A DNA stretch of 64,000 bases from Paraburkholderia hiiakae (GCF_904848665.1 NZ_CAJHCQ010000029.1:1-64000); one strand, 5' to 3'; counted from the first letter of the stretch, positions 17,848-27,037 are shown. A program made the numbers and translations. Notes: generated by a model not told the origin, from the sequence alone.

Positions 17848-19007
17848 GCGTCCATGTTCATGAGGCCCATCTGGCGCGCGATGACCATCAGCATCACCTC
17901 GTCGGCCCCGCCCCCAATCGAGCCGAGGCGGTAATCGCGGTACGCGCGCGAGACGGGGTTGTCCCACGTGTACCCCATGCCACCCTGAAACTGCATGCAC
18001 CAGTCGGCAATTTCGCGCGACAGGCGGCCGGCCTTGAGCTTCGCCATCGACGCCAGTTCCACGACATCGCCGCCCGCGACATAGGTCTGCGTCGCCATGT
18101 AGACCAGCGCGCGCAACGCCTCGAGTTCGATCTTGAGCTCGGCGAGCTTGTACTGGATGAACTGGTTGTCGAGCAGCGGCTTGCCGAACGCCCGGCGCTG
18201 GCGCAAATAATTTGCGGTGTCCTCGATCAGCGAAAGCGCGGCAAGGCGCCGTGCGGCGCCGTCGAGACGCTCTTCCTGAAACTGCTTCATCTGATAGATA
18301 AAGCCCATGCCCTCTTCGCCGATGCGGTTGCGCACCGGCACACGCACCTCGTCGAAAAAGATCTGCGCGGTGTCGGACGACCACATGCCGAACTTGCGGA
18401 TCTTCTGGACTTCGACGCCGCGCGCGCGCTTGCCGCCCTCTTTCAACGGCACGACGATGAGTGACTTGTTGCGATGAACCGCCCCCTCCGAGGTATTGCA
18501 CAGCAGACAGATCCAGTCTGCCTGCGTGCCGTTGGTGATCCACATTTTCGAGCCGCTGATCACATAGTCGTCGCCATCGCGGCGCGCGCGTGTTTTGAGC
18601 GACGCGACGTCCGATCCCGCACCCTGCTCGGACACGCCAATCGAGGCCACCATCTCGCCGGCAATCGCCGGCGCAAGAAACTCGCGGCGCAGTTCGTCGG
18701 AACCGAATGCGGCCAGCGCGGGCGTCGCCATATTGCTCTGCACGCCCACACCCATCGCCACGCCCTGCGCGCGGCAATAGCCCATGCTCTCTGCGGCTGC
18801 GAGCGCAAACGAGAAGTCGAGCCCGAGGCCGCCATAGGCCTCCGGCTTGGTGATCCCGAGATAGCCCAGCGAGCCCATCTTGCGAAACAACTCATGTGCG
18901 GGAAATATCTCCGCTGCTTCCCATTCGTCGACGAACGGATCGATCTCGGTCGCGATAAAGCGCCGGATGCTGTTCATCATTTCGCGATGTTCTTGCGTGT
19001 ACAGCAT
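17844..19007 (-). CDS. Acyl-CoA dehydrogenase (AtuD/LiuA-like)
   Basis: 387 residues, a typical soluble FAD acyl-CoA dehydrogenase: GVSEQGAGSDVASL and YVISGSKMWITNG for FAD and substrate, FGKPLLDNQFIQYKLAEL, and the C-terminal QFQGGMGYTWDNPVSRAYRDYR. It would form the alpha-beta double bond that the carboxylase then uses. It is 44 bases downstream of the carboxyltransferase and overlaps the hydratase gene. Citronellyl-CoA-type and isovaleryl-CoA-type enzymes cannot be separated by inspection. Confidence 0.9.
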   Translation of the reverse strand: MLYTQEHREMMNSIRRFIATEIDPFVDEWEAAEIFPAHELFRKMGSLGYLGITKPEAYGGLGLDFSFALAAAESMGYCRAQGVAMGVGVQSNMATPALAAFGSDELRREFLAPAIAGEMVASIGVSEQGAGSDVASLKTRARRDGDDYVISGSKMWITNGTQADWICLLCNTSEGAVHRNKSLIVVPLKEGGKRARGVEVQKIRKFGMWSSDTAQIFFDEVRVPVRNRIGEEGMGFIYQMKQFQEERLDGAARRLAALSLIEDTANYLRQRRAFGKPLLDNQFIQYKLAELKIELEALRALVYMATQTYVAGGDVVELASMAKLKAGRLSREIADWCMQFQGGMGYTWDNPVSRAYRDYRLGSIGGGADEVMLMVIARQMGLMNMDA

Positions 19008-19051
19008 GTCTGTCTCCTGATTTTTGATGTGAGCAGCCGTTCGAGCGCGGG

Positions 19052-20665
19052 CTAGAAGCGCGCGACGCCGAACTGCACGCGCTTGGGCTCACGCCGTTGC
19101 GCTTCACGTGTCGTTGCCAGCACGAAAGCGAGCACGGCTCGCGTGTCGCGGGGATCGATCACCCCGTCGTCGAGCAGATGACCGCTGGTATAAAACGCGC
19201 TAGCCTGGCGCTCGAAGTTCGCGACGATCTCTTCCTTCTGCTGCGCGAGCCGCGCCTCGTCGACCGGCTTGCCTTTGCGCTCAGCCTGCTGGCGCGCGAC
19301 GATCTCGAGCGTCATTGCCGCCTGCTCGCCGCCCATTACCGCGGTACGCGCATTGGGCCAGGAAAAGCAGAAGCGCGGTTCGAAGGCGCGGCCGCACATG
19401 CCATAGTTGCCCGCGCCAAACGACGCGCCGCAATAGATCGTGAAGAGCGGAACGTCGGCATTCGAGAGCGCCTGGATAAGCTTCGAGCCGTGCTTGATCA
19501 TGCCGGCTTCTTCGGAAGCCCGGCCAACGATGAAGCCCGTGGTGTTCTGCAAGAAGACGATCGGCGTGCCGGACTGATTGCACAACTGGATGAACTGCGC
19601 GGCCTTGGTTGCGCCCGCCGGGTCGATCGGCCCATTGTTGGTGATGAACCCGACCGGGTGGCCTTCTATCCTCGCGTGGCCGCACACCGTGGCCGCGCCA
19701 TAGTCAGCCTTGAAGTCCATCCATTGCGAACCGTCCACGAGACGCGCGATGATTTCGCGCATGTCCACCGGCCGGCGATGTTCGAGCACCATCGCGCCGG
19801 CGAGTTCGTCGGGATCGCACGCAGGCCCCTGCGTTGCGCAGGTGAACGTCTCGCGGTCCCACGGCAGCGCCGCAACGATATCGCGGACGATCTCGATTGC
19901 ATGTGCATCGTCTTCCGCCACGTATTCGGCGAGGCCGCTCACGGTGGCATGCATTTGTGTGCCGCCGAGCGCTTCGTCGGTCGCGATCTCCCCGGTGGCC
20001 GCCTTCAGCAGCGGCGGCCCGGCGAGAAACGCCTTCGCACGTCCGCGCACCATGACGACATAGTCGGACAGGCCGGGCATGTAAGCGCCGCCCGCCGTTG
20101 ATGAGCCATGCACCACGGTGATGACCGGCAGCCCGGCGGCGGACAGGCGCGCGAGGTTGTAGAACATGCCACCGCCGCGGATGAATTTTTCCACACGGTA
20201 CTTGCGCAGGTTCGAACCGGCCGATTCGACCAGATGAACGAATGGCAGTTTGTTCGCCAGTGCAATTTCCTGGCAACGCATGAGCTTCTGGTTTCCTGCT
20301 TCGGTCAGCGCACCAGCGTCGATACCCGAATCGGTCGCGACGATCATGCAGCGCACGCCGCTCACGAACCCGATAGCGGCGATTTGCGAACCGCCCGGGA
20401 CAGATGCTTCGAGGTCGGCATCATCCATCCCGTAACCGGTCAGGTTGCACAACGGCAATAACGGACGACCCGGATCAAGCAGGCGGCTCACGCGCTCACG
20501 CGGCAGCAGCGCGCCGCGCCGTGCGAACGTGGCCGCCGCTTGCGAGGACAGGTCCGCCGCGCGCCGCTCGAGCGCACGCAACTGGTCGATCATCGCCAGC
20601 ATGCCTGAGCGCTGCGACCGATATGCTTCCGAAAGAACATTGATACGTGATTTGAAAGGGGCCAT
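19052..20665 (-). CDS. Acyl-CoA carboxylase carboxyltransferase (beta) subunit
   Basis: 537 residues starting MAPFKSRINVLS. Family marks: LPRERVSRLLDPG, GGGMFYNLARLS, VVHGSSTAGGAYMPGLSDY (acyl-CoA oxyanion region), GGTQMHATVSGLAEYVA, and FLQNTTGFIVG with the C-terminal GNYGMCGRAFEPRF. This is the biotin-dependent carboxyltransferase partner of the subunit at 14918-16951, in the MccB/AtuC group. It is the first gene of the operon and faces the IclR gene. The ribosome-binding site is weak (GACAGC). Confidence 0.9.
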   Translation of the reverse strand: MAPFKSRINVLSEAYRSQRSGMLAMIDQLRALERRAADLSSQAAATFARRGALLPRERVSRLLDPGRPLLPLCNLTGYGMDDADLEASVPGGSQIAAIGFVSGVRCMIVATDSGIDAGALTEAGNQKLMRCQEIALANKLPFVHLVESAGSNLRKYRVEKFIRGGGMFYNLARLSAAGLPVITVVHGSSTAGGAYMPGLSDYVVMVRGRAKAFLAGPPLLKAATGEIATDEALGGTQMHATVSGLAEYVAEDDAHAIEIVRDIVAALPWDRETFTCATQGPACDPDELAGAMVLEHRRPVDMREIIARLVDGSQWMDFKADYGAATVCGHARIEGHPVGFITNNGPIDPAGATKAAQFIQLCNQSGTPIVFLQNTTGFIVGRASEEAGMIKHGSKLIQALSNADVPLFTIYCGASFGAGNYGMCGRAFEPRFCFSWPNARTAVMGGEQAAMTLEIVARQQAERKGKPVDEARLAQQKEEIVANFERQASAFYTSGHLLDDGVIDPRDTRAVLAFVLATTREAQRREPKRVQFGVARF

Positions 20666-20753
20666 GTTGCTGTCAGTGTCTTGCACGATGAATCGGTTTG
20701 GTTGGTGATATTGCAAACGACACTGCTTGCGTGCACAACGATAAATGCGACGA

Positions 20754-20772
20754 ATGTGCACAATGTGCACAT
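20754..20772. promoter_or_regulatory. Perfect palindrome, candidate IclR operator
   Basis: ATGTGCACA-A-TGTGCACAT is a perfect 9-1-9 inverted repeat between the divergent carboxylase operon and the IclR gene. A related half site GTGCACAA lies 23 bases to the left, around 20731. IclR proteins bind short palindromes of this kind near their own promoters. It lies immediately upstream of the extended -10 of the IclR gene, overlapping where its -35 would be. Confidence 0.65.
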
Positions 20773-20787
20773 AGCGTTTTCACTGCC

Positions 20788-20796
20788 TGCTATACT
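20788..20796 (+). promoter_or_regulatory. Extended -10 promoter of the IclR gene
   Basis: TGC followed by TATACT (20791-20796) forms an extended -10. No good -35 exists at 17 bases; the palindrome occupies that place. Expected start of transcription is near 20803, about 50 bases before the ATG. Confidence 0.45.
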
Positions 20797-20853
20797 CGAC
20801 CGCGCCGGAAACGCCCCCCGAAAAAGCCCAATCGCCCAGCGCGCGAATCTGCC

Positions 20854-21678
20854 ATGCCCAACTCTCGTCGTACTCACTCAGAGCCCGTTGTGCGCGGTGC
20901 GCAGAGCATCGAGCGCGCCGCGCAGGTGTTGCGGGTGCTCGCGCAGCATCATGTGAGCGGTGTGTCGCTGCAGACGTTGACGGACGTAACGGGGCTCGAT
21001 CGAACCACCACCTACCGGATCGTCTCCGCCCTGGTTGAGGTAGGCCTTTCGGTGCGCGACCCGCAAACGAAGCTCTATCGCCTCGGCGTTGAAAGCATGG
21101 CGCTGGGATCGGTTTCGATGCAGGCGCCACCGCTCGTGGAGCAGTGCCGCCCGATGATGAAACAACTCGCGCGTCAAACCGCCGAGCACGTGTTTCTGGT
21201 GGTTCGCTCGGGTGACTACAGTCATTGCCTGCACATCGAAGAAGGCGAAACGCCGTCGCCGGAGTTCGGAAGAAACCGCGATCGCATGCGGCTGCTTGGC
21301 ATGGGCATACCAAGCATTGCATTGCTAGCCGAACTGCCCGACGAGGAAATCAGCGCGCACTATGCGCGCCACACAATTGAATATGGTCACCGCAATCTCG
21401 ACGAGGCCCGCCTGCGCCGCTGGGTCATGCAAACGCGAGAACTGGGCTACGCCCAGGTCGCCGCGCAAGGGTTGAGCGGCGTGGGCATCAGCTTTGCGAT
21501 GGGGTCGTGTGCGACGGCCGCGATCGGAATCGTCACTGTGTCCGCGAAAATGCCCCGAGGGCGCGGGGCCGCCCTCGCTGCGCTCGCTCGCGAACAACTC
21601 GCGAGCGTCGTGCACCCCTCGCGATCCTCAACCCAATCCTTGGTACCCGGCAATGCAGGGAGGCCGACTGACGTGTAG
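20854..21678 (+). CDS. IclR-family transcriptional regulator
   Basis: 274 residues starting MPNSRRTHSEP. N-terminal winged helix (SIERAAQVLRVLAQHH, LTDVTGLDRTTTYRIVSALVEVGL) and a C-terminal effector domain (PLVEQCRPMMKQLARQT, HCLHIEEGE). It is divergent from the Atu-like operon and very likely controls it, with a pathway acid or CoA ester as effector. I see no ribosome-binding site before this ATG. The upstream in-frame codons run through the promoter and operator, so they are unlikely to be translated. Confidence 0.85.
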   Translation: MPNSRRTHSEPVVRGAQSIERAAQVLRVLAQHHVSGVSLQTLTDVTGLDRTTTYRIVSALVEVGLSVRDPQTKLYRLGVESMALGSVSMQAPPLVEQCRPMMKQLARQTAEHVFLVVRSGDYSHCLHIEEGETPSPEFGRNRDRMRLLGMGIPSIALLAELPDEEISAHYARHTIEYGHRNLDEARLRRWVMQTRELGYAQVAAQGLSGVGISFAMGSCATAAIGIVTVSAKMPRGRGAALAALAREQLASVVHPSRSSTQSLVPGNAGRPTDV

Positions 21679-21938
21679 TGCGGGCGTGCACGTCGAATAA
21701 CGATATCAACCGTCTCGTCGAAGTATAGGAGTCCCTATCTTTCAACCTGGATTTTGAGGTGCAATACCGGGGCACTCGACCTTGCCGCGCGCGGCCTCGT
21801 ACCGCCCGGTTAGTGCGCTAGCGCGCACAACTCCCGACGTGCTGGGTGGCACAATCCGCGCGGGCACGGTGGCAGCACCAATGCGCGCCGCATAGCTGGC
21901 GGAGAAGAAATCGCGCGCCCAACACTGGAGACGACCGG

Positions 21939-22727
21939 ATGGCAACATTCACGTTTTGGCGGTGTGTGTTGGGTGGATGGGCCGATGCCTGGCGCTATGT
22001 CTGCCAGCGCCCGGTCCGCGTCATGTCTTTTTTCCTCATTGCATGGCTCGCTCCATATATCGACGCGCTCCTGCTGCCCGATTTGCATCCTCCGTTCAAG
22101 GCGATCGTATGGGTGCCGTTTGGCGTGGTCGGGCTTGCCAGGGTCGTGGTGCTCACGGCATTGCCTGTGGATGTTTTACGCTTTCTTTTGCTGGATGCCC
22201 CGCAGGCACGCGCGGAACCGGTTTTCGGGCGCAGTCTCCGGCGATACGTGACCGTCACGTGGGCCAGTATCCTGGCCATACTTTGCGCTGCGGTGGTTGT
22301 CGTCGGCTTCGGGATCGGCGTTGCAGTCGTGCTCAAGCCGGACCATTTTCGCGCGCCGCCGATGTCCGTCCTGCTAGCGTATGCCACGATAGTTGCGGTG
22401 TGTCTTGGCCTCATTTTTCTCACCCGCTTAAACCTGCTTTTCACTCACGTGGCCATCGGCGGCCGCGTGCGTGTGGCTGACGCGTGGCGAGACTCTCGCG
22501 GCCACTTCTGGAGCATCTCGGCAACGCAGGGCATTGCGTCGTTACCCCTATTCCTGTTCTCTTGCCTCCTCATACGTCAGCACATGGGTATGGCCCGCCC
22601 TGCGGATATGTGGGCGTTGCTTGGGGCAATTGCGGATGTCACCAACTTCTGTGTGGGCGCCGGATGCGCTGGATGCCTGTATCGTCGTTACGCGCAATCA
22701 CTCAAAAATCCAGGGGAGGCCGCTTAG
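21939..22727 (+). CDS. Hypothetical integral membrane protein
   Basis: 262 residues with about six hydrophobic segments (near 20-45, 55-75, 105-135, 145-170, 195-215 and 225-245) and positively charged short loops. It begins MATFTFWRC with GGAG upstream. I do not recognise the family; the layout recalls small Burkholderia membrane proteins of unknown function. It stands alone between the IclR gene and the degraded region that follows. Confidence 0.65.
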   Translation: MATFTFWRCVLGGWADAWRYVCQRPVRVMSFFLIAWLAPYIDALLLPDLHPPFKAIVWVPFGVVGLARVVVLTALPVDVLRFLLLDAPQARAEPVFGRSLRRYVTVTWASILAILCAAVVVVGFGIGVAVVLKPDHFRAPPMSVLLAYATIVAVCLGLIFLTRLNLLFTHVAIGGRVRVADAWRDSRGHFWSISATQGIASLPLFLFSCLLIRQHMGMARPADMWALLGAIADVTNFCVGAGCAGCLYRRYAQSLKNPGEAA

Positions 22728-22865
22728 CGGTTGACGGAGTTCCTCACTGGCGGCGCTCTCCAATTCTCGAACACATTGAACGAACCCATCCCACGCGCAC
22801 AGCCGAATGTAGACACAGGTGACGGGTCCGGTCGCCATGGGATCTGCGAGCCGGATTCGGGCTGG

Positions 22866-23056
22866 CCCGATGTAAAACTCGTCGCCGCCGACTTCCAGTC
22901 GATACTGGCGTCCTACGAACGCGAGTCCGGCGCCGAGCAGAACCTGTGTGATGCCCGGGTCAATGCGCGCTCGATATCGTGCTTCGGAGCGTCTTGCGCC
23001 AACGCCAGAAAGTCAAAGATGTAGGGGTCCTTCAGCGCTTCCCGGGCAAGATAGCC
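22866..23056 (-). pseudogene. Frameshifted remnant of a DUF1016/YhcG-type nuclease gene
   Basis: Read on the minus strand, one frame gives YLAREALKDPYIFDFLALAQ and on to DIERALT. After a shift, another frame gives ITQVLLGAGLAFVGRQYRL and EVGGDEFYIG. These are consecutive conserved blocks of the YhcG C-terminal PDDEXK nuclease domain (DUF1016). The shift and some missing residues at about 22955-22965 break the gene, and neither end is intact. Flanking bases from 22728 to 23167 hold no other gene. This is a fossil of a mobile, defence-associated nuclease family. Confidence 0.7.
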
Positions 23057-23167
23057 CGATCGCTAGCTTGCTGCCGCGAGTCGTTCGTTCCAGCGATTCG
23101 CGCGCCATTGGACTTTGCGGGTGGTGCCTGTCGCCAGAGTCACAGCGTCAGGCATCTGAGCGCTGAA

Positions 23168-24250
23168 TTAAAGGACGACCCGTACCCCAAGTTGCTCCAG
23201 AGCCGCATTGAATGCGGTGACTGTGGTAACCATCTCCTTAATGTCTCCATTTTCGGAGTAATCCGCAATGGAGATTTGGGATATGTTACCCGCGTTACCG
23301 AATCGAACGATTTTCTTTGTGAGAATATAGTGAAGTATACATTTGAAATATGCCGCTAGATTCTGATTTCTGAAAAGATCTCCAACCTCTACCTCCTTCA
23401 GTTCCGGAAGACCCGATCTCGGCTCAGTAATAGTCAGATCGGGATAGTCTTGATCTGAAAAATATGGGGCGTCGTGCCCGCGCACCGTATATTTCTTGCC
23501 CGCGAGTAAATTGCCAATTTTTGTATTTGCATAGATTTTTTCCTTCTCTACGGGCAGCATTTCATTAAAACTCTTGTCATTTTTCGGGTGAGCAAAATAG
23601 TACCCACCGCTTTCCCGAAAAACATTTCCCACTCGATTTGGGAGTTTCTTTGACCATTCATAAGGATCCGAAGTCCCTTGAGCCGGCTTTTTGAAAAAAT
23701 CATGCGCCGGATTATATAGGACAACCTGAGAACGATAGCCTGCAACCATGCAACCATCCAGAACAGTCAGTGGCATGGCCTGGCCGCTCGCAAAGAACGT
23801 GGCATCTTTCAGGGTAGCCACGAGATTCTGGCAGAAATCAATAACCAGATTGCCTTCATACTTCAACCCGACTTCGATAGCGTGGCCCGGTTGGCCAGCC
23901 GAGAAGCACGCATTTAGATTTATTTTTTGGAATCTCAGACCGGCTTCGTAATATTTCGCCGCAATCTTTGCCATCGAAGCCATCGGCGGCGCTGTATCCC
24001 CTTTCGCTTTGACAAAGTGCGCGGCTAGATAGAGACCAACGCTCGTCCCTCTCTTCAACTGATCCACGTTTGCGCCAATCGCTCCAAAAATTGTATCGAC
24101 AGAATGGTCGTCTGCCACTTTAACAATCTTGTTGATGAGCCGAGTACCATTTCGACGGCATTTTTCCACCATTGCCTCGAAGCTCGCCTGCATCTCCCGA
24201 TCGGTATCGGACTCAACAAACGTTATGGATAAAATATCCGAGCATTTCAT
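23168..24250 (-). CDS. Unrecognised protein with a caspase-like NACFSAG motif
   Basis: 360 residues, from the ATG at 24250, which has AGGGG six bases upstream; an ATG six bases earlier abuts that site. I do not recognise the family. A strand-like block KINLNACFSAG (Cys115 in this numbering) follows a His-containing block GLYLAAHFV (His78) by 37 residues, the order and rough spacing of caspase-fold cysteine peptidases. The C-terminal third is lysine-rich and mixed alpha/beta. There is no signal peptide or clear membrane segment. The gene is visibly more A/T-rich than its neighbours and lies beside a nuclease fossil, which suggests transfer. The peptidase idea is a hypothesis only. Confidence 0.7.
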   Translation of the reverse strand: MKCSDILSITFVESDTDREMQASFEAMVEKCRRNGTRLINKIVKVADDHSVDTIFGAIGANVDQLKRGTSVGLYLAAHFVKAKGDTAPPMASMAKIAAKYYEAGLRFQKINLNACFSAGQPGHAIEVGLKYEGNLVIDFCQNLVATLKDATFFASGQAMPLTVLDGCMVAGYRSQVVLYNPAHDFFKKPAQGTSDPYEWSKKLPNRVGNVFRESGGYYFAHPKNDKSFNEMLPVEKEKIYANTKIGNLLAGKKYTVRGHDAPYFSDQDYPDLTITEPRSGLPELKEVEVGDLFRNQNLAAYFKCILHYILTKKIVRFGNAGNISQISIADYSENGDIKEMVTTVTAFNAALEQLGVRVVL

Positions 24251-24668
24251 GTTCATCCCCTAAAACATCGGCTATGCCACTTGAATTGCAGCAATCTTTC
24301 AGGAAACTTGCGGATGCCCGTGATCGCGGCTAACGACTCGCCACCGGCGCGAAGCCTCGTTACCGACGGCCAGCCCGAACGAGAACCCCCAACGAGCGAT
24401 ATGGTACTGCCGGGTCGGTAAAGAAGTTTCGACAGTGCTCTGCTGAACCATCAGATCCGACGTGATGAACGGCTTGAGTAGCTAGTCGGCGCGCGCCGTG
24501 ATAACGCAACGTTAGCAACGCGAATCGCCGCCCGGCGCGAACGCGCTCACTCGCCACTAACTTTGCCCGCTCACCATGTCTCTCCTCGACAGCCCCATTC
24601 AATTACCTCGAGGATCACCGTGACAGGCGGCAACGGTCCGAGACGACGCAATGAAGCAAGGTGACACC
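24251..24668. other. Intergenic stretch without a recognisable gene
   Basis: About 420 bases between the divergent caspase-like gene and the AMP-forming ligase. The left part is A/T-richer and should hold the promoter of the minus-strand gene. I see no operator palindrome, RNA gene or repeat. Confidence 0.4.
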
Positions 24669-26228
24669 ATGAATCACGCCACGAAAATGAGAGAGACAGG
24701 GACGTACCGGCCCTATGTCGATTGCCTGCTCGATGAGTTCGAATCACGAGCCGAGCGGCCGGTCATCCGCTACGAAGGGACGAACGTGACGGGCCGCGCG
24801 CTGCGCAGCGCCGTCTACCGCTACGCGCGGGCACTTGAGGCGCTCGGCATCGAACGAGGCTCGCTCGTCGCGCTCTTTGCGCCGAACCGGCCCGACGCGA
24901 TCGCCATCCGTTACGCCGCCAACCTGATCGGCGCCGCGGCGATCTACCTGCCCGCGGTGGTGGATGCCGACCGCCGCGCGGCGCTGCTTGCGCGAATCGA
25001 GCCCACGCTGCTGGTGGTCTTCCCGGAGACCGCCCGGCTCGTACCCGAAGCGACGTCACTTCGCGTGATCCAGGTCGGCTGCGGCGACGCCGCGACGCGG
25101 TTGGACGTGCTCGCCAATGCGCAGTCCGACAAGCCGCTGCCGGGACGCAGCGCGCCAAACGAACTCGCTGTGATCGTCTCCTCGGGCGGCACGACGGGCG
25201 TGCCCAAATCCAGTTGCCGTTCGTTCTCGGCGTATTCGGCGCTCGTGAAAGCGCCTCGCGACGAACAACGGCGTCAACTCGTCAACGGTCCGCTCGCATA
25301 CCTGTCCCAGGTGCTCGTCGATACCACGTTGGCCGGCGGCGGCACGGTCGTCCTCGAGCGCCGGTACAACCCTGCCGCCACCCTTGCCGCGATCGAAGTC
25401 GAACGCATCACCGATCTCCTGCTCGTCGAACCTCAGTTGTTCGAAACGATGGATCACCGCGACGTTCCCTATCGCGACCTGTCTTCGCTGCGCTCGATCG
25501 CGCATGTAGGCGGATCGGCGCCTCCCGTGCTTCGCCGCCGCGCAATCGCGCGGTTCGGCCCCGTGCTCACGCATCTGTATGGCGCGAGCGAGGCGGGGCT
25601 CGTCAGCACGCTGGCGCCTCCCGAATCGTCGAAGCCGGCGCTGCTCGACTGCGCGGGCCGCGTGCGCGTCGGCGTCGACGTGCGATTTCGGCATACCAAC
25701 GGCGCGCTCGCGGCGTCCGGGCAGCCCGGGAACATCGAGGTGCGCTCTGCGGCGGTTGCGCAAGGCTACTGGAATCAGCCTCAAGAAGCGACCCTGAAAT
25801 TCCGGAACGGATGGTGTCTCACGGGCGACGTGGGTTTCATTGACAAAGACGGCTACCTCCACGTGCTCGGGCGAGCGAATGACATCAGGCGAATCGCCGG
25901 CCGCACGATCGCTCCCGTCGATATCGAGGATGTCCTCTGCCGCTTGCCCGACGTGCGCTTTGCGGCCGCGTTTGCCGCCAATGGCGGGATTGGCGACGAG
26001 CTATGGCGTGTCGTCGTCGAGCCATGGGCCGGGCGTCGAGTGGACGTGGTGCGGTGCCTGCGTGCGCTCGATGTGGCATTCGATGAAACGGTCGCAAGCC
26101 AGGTCCGTCTCACGCAAAGTCGCTCCATTGCGCTAACCGAACAGGGGAAGGTGGACCGTAGTGCGATCATGCGGGCGGCACCATCACACGCCTCGGAAGG
26201 CCCGTACCACGCCGAAATTCGGTTCTAA
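24669..26228 (+). CDS. AMP-forming acyl-CoA synthetase/ligase family protein
   Basis: 519 residues from MNHATKMRETG, chosen over an ATG 18 bases earlier because AAGG precedes it. ANL superfamily marks: the P-loop VSSGGTTGVPKSS, LYGASEAGLVS (A5-like motif), the TGDVGFIDKDGYLHVLGR hinge region, and a C-terminal lysine in EQGKVDRS. It would activate a carboxylic acid with ATP to an acyl-AMP, then usually to an acyl-CoA. No pathway partner is adjacent, so the substrate is unknown. The P-loop has an extra glycine compared with the usual SSGTTG. Confidence 0.82.
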   Translation: MNHATKMRETGTYRPYVDCLLDEFESRAERPVIRYEGTNVTGRALRSAVYRYARALEALGIERGSLVALFAPNRPDAIAIRYAANLIGAAAIYLPAVVDADRRAALLARIEPTLLVVFPETARLVPEATSLRVIQVGCGDAATRLDVLANAQSDKPLPGRSAPNELAVIVSSGGTTGVPKSSCRSFSAYSALVKAPRDEQRRQLVNGPLAYLSQVLVDTTLAGGGTVVLERRYNPAATLAAIEVERITDLLLVEPQLFETMDHRDVPYRDLSSLRSIAHVGGSAPPVLRRRAIARFGPVLTHLYGASEAGLVSTLAPPESSKPALLDCAGRVRVGVDVRFRHTNGALAASGQPGNIEVRSAAVAQGYWNQPQEATLKFRNGWCLTGDVGFIDKDGYLHVLGRANDIRRIAGRTIAPVDIEDVLCRLPDVRFAAAFAANGGIGDELWRVVVEPWAGRRVDVVRCLRALDVAFDETVASQVRLTQSRSIALTEQGKVDRSAIMRAAPSHASEGPYHAEIRF

Positions 26229-26448
26229 GCTTCCGGCGCGGTGATAGGGTCCGTCTCCTCCCGGTACCCCCGTCATCGCGCCATTCACGCTTCGTGGGCA
26301 CGCGGCCACCGAAAGACAAGACCCTCGGCAAAATCCAGCGGGAAAACTAACGCCGTCACTCTCAGCTAACTCTCGGCCCGTACGATGACATTCATCGACG
26401 CACCCACAAGGTTCCGTTGCCTACGTTCCTCGACTCAGGAGAATTGAA

Positions 26449-26799
26449 ATGAAAAGCCTTACCTCTGCTGCAACCGTCGTCGCCGCCCTCGTTGCCGGTC
26501 TCTGTGTTTCCCCCCTCGCGCTCGCTGACAGCGTCGATCCCGCCAGTGCTGGCTCGCCCGCAAAGATGAGCTGCTCCGACTTTCTCGCCGTGGACGACGC
26601 CTACAAGCCGGCGCTCGTCTACTGGGTTTCGGGCGTCGACAAGCTCGGCGTGAGCGAGACCGTGACGACGGTTGTCGATGTCGCGACGCCGGTGGCCGTC
26701 GTCGTCGGCGAATGCCAGAAGGCGCCGCACGCACCGTTCGCAAACAAGCTGCACGACCTCTACAAGAGCGGTCGCATCGCGCTGTTCCAGCATAGCTAA
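26449..26799 (+). CDS. HdeA-family acid-stress chaperone
   Basis: 116 residues with a clear signal peptide ending ALA-DS near residue 26. The mature part has the HdeA pattern: a conserved Cys in KMSCSDFLAVDD, then YKPALVYWVSGV, and a second Cys in VVGECQ that would form the single disulfide. HdeA is a periplasmic chaperone that unfolds at low pH and binds other proteins. AGGAGA stands eight bases before ATG. It may share a transcript with the 67-residue gene that follows. Confidence 0.85.
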   Translation: MKSLTSAATVVAALVAGLCVSPLALADSVDPASAGSPAKMSCSDFLAVDDAYKPALVYWVSGVDKLGVSETVTTVVDVATPVAVVVGECQKAPHAPFANKLHDLYKSGRIALFQHS

Positions 26800-26833
26800 G
26801 CGTTCCCAGGACGCCCGCTTCTCAGGAGCAGTC

Positions 26834-27037
26834 ATGAAGCTCAACTCCGCGCAGAAACGCGCCTTGATCCAGGCCTCGAAACTCGGCATCGACCATATCG
26901 ACACGACGATCCTCCACCTGAAGATCGAGTGTCCCGAGGCCTTCCATACGGATAGAACGTTGCGCAAGCGCCGGTTCCATCACCAGCCCGCCTCGGACGC
27001 CCCGTATTGCGGTTTCGTCGTGGACCGCAATGCGTAA
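26834..27037 (+). CDS. Small hypothetical protein
   Basis: 67 residues, MKLNSAQKRALIQASKLG and on, with AGGAG before the ATG, 34 bases after the HdeA gene. Basic and probably cytoplasmic. No family recognised. The good ribosome-binding site and spacing favour a real gene cotranscribed with HdeA. Confidence 0.5.
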   Translation: MKLNSAQKRALIQASKLGIDHIDTTILHLKIECPEAFHTDRTLRKRRFHHQPASDAPYCGFVVDRNA

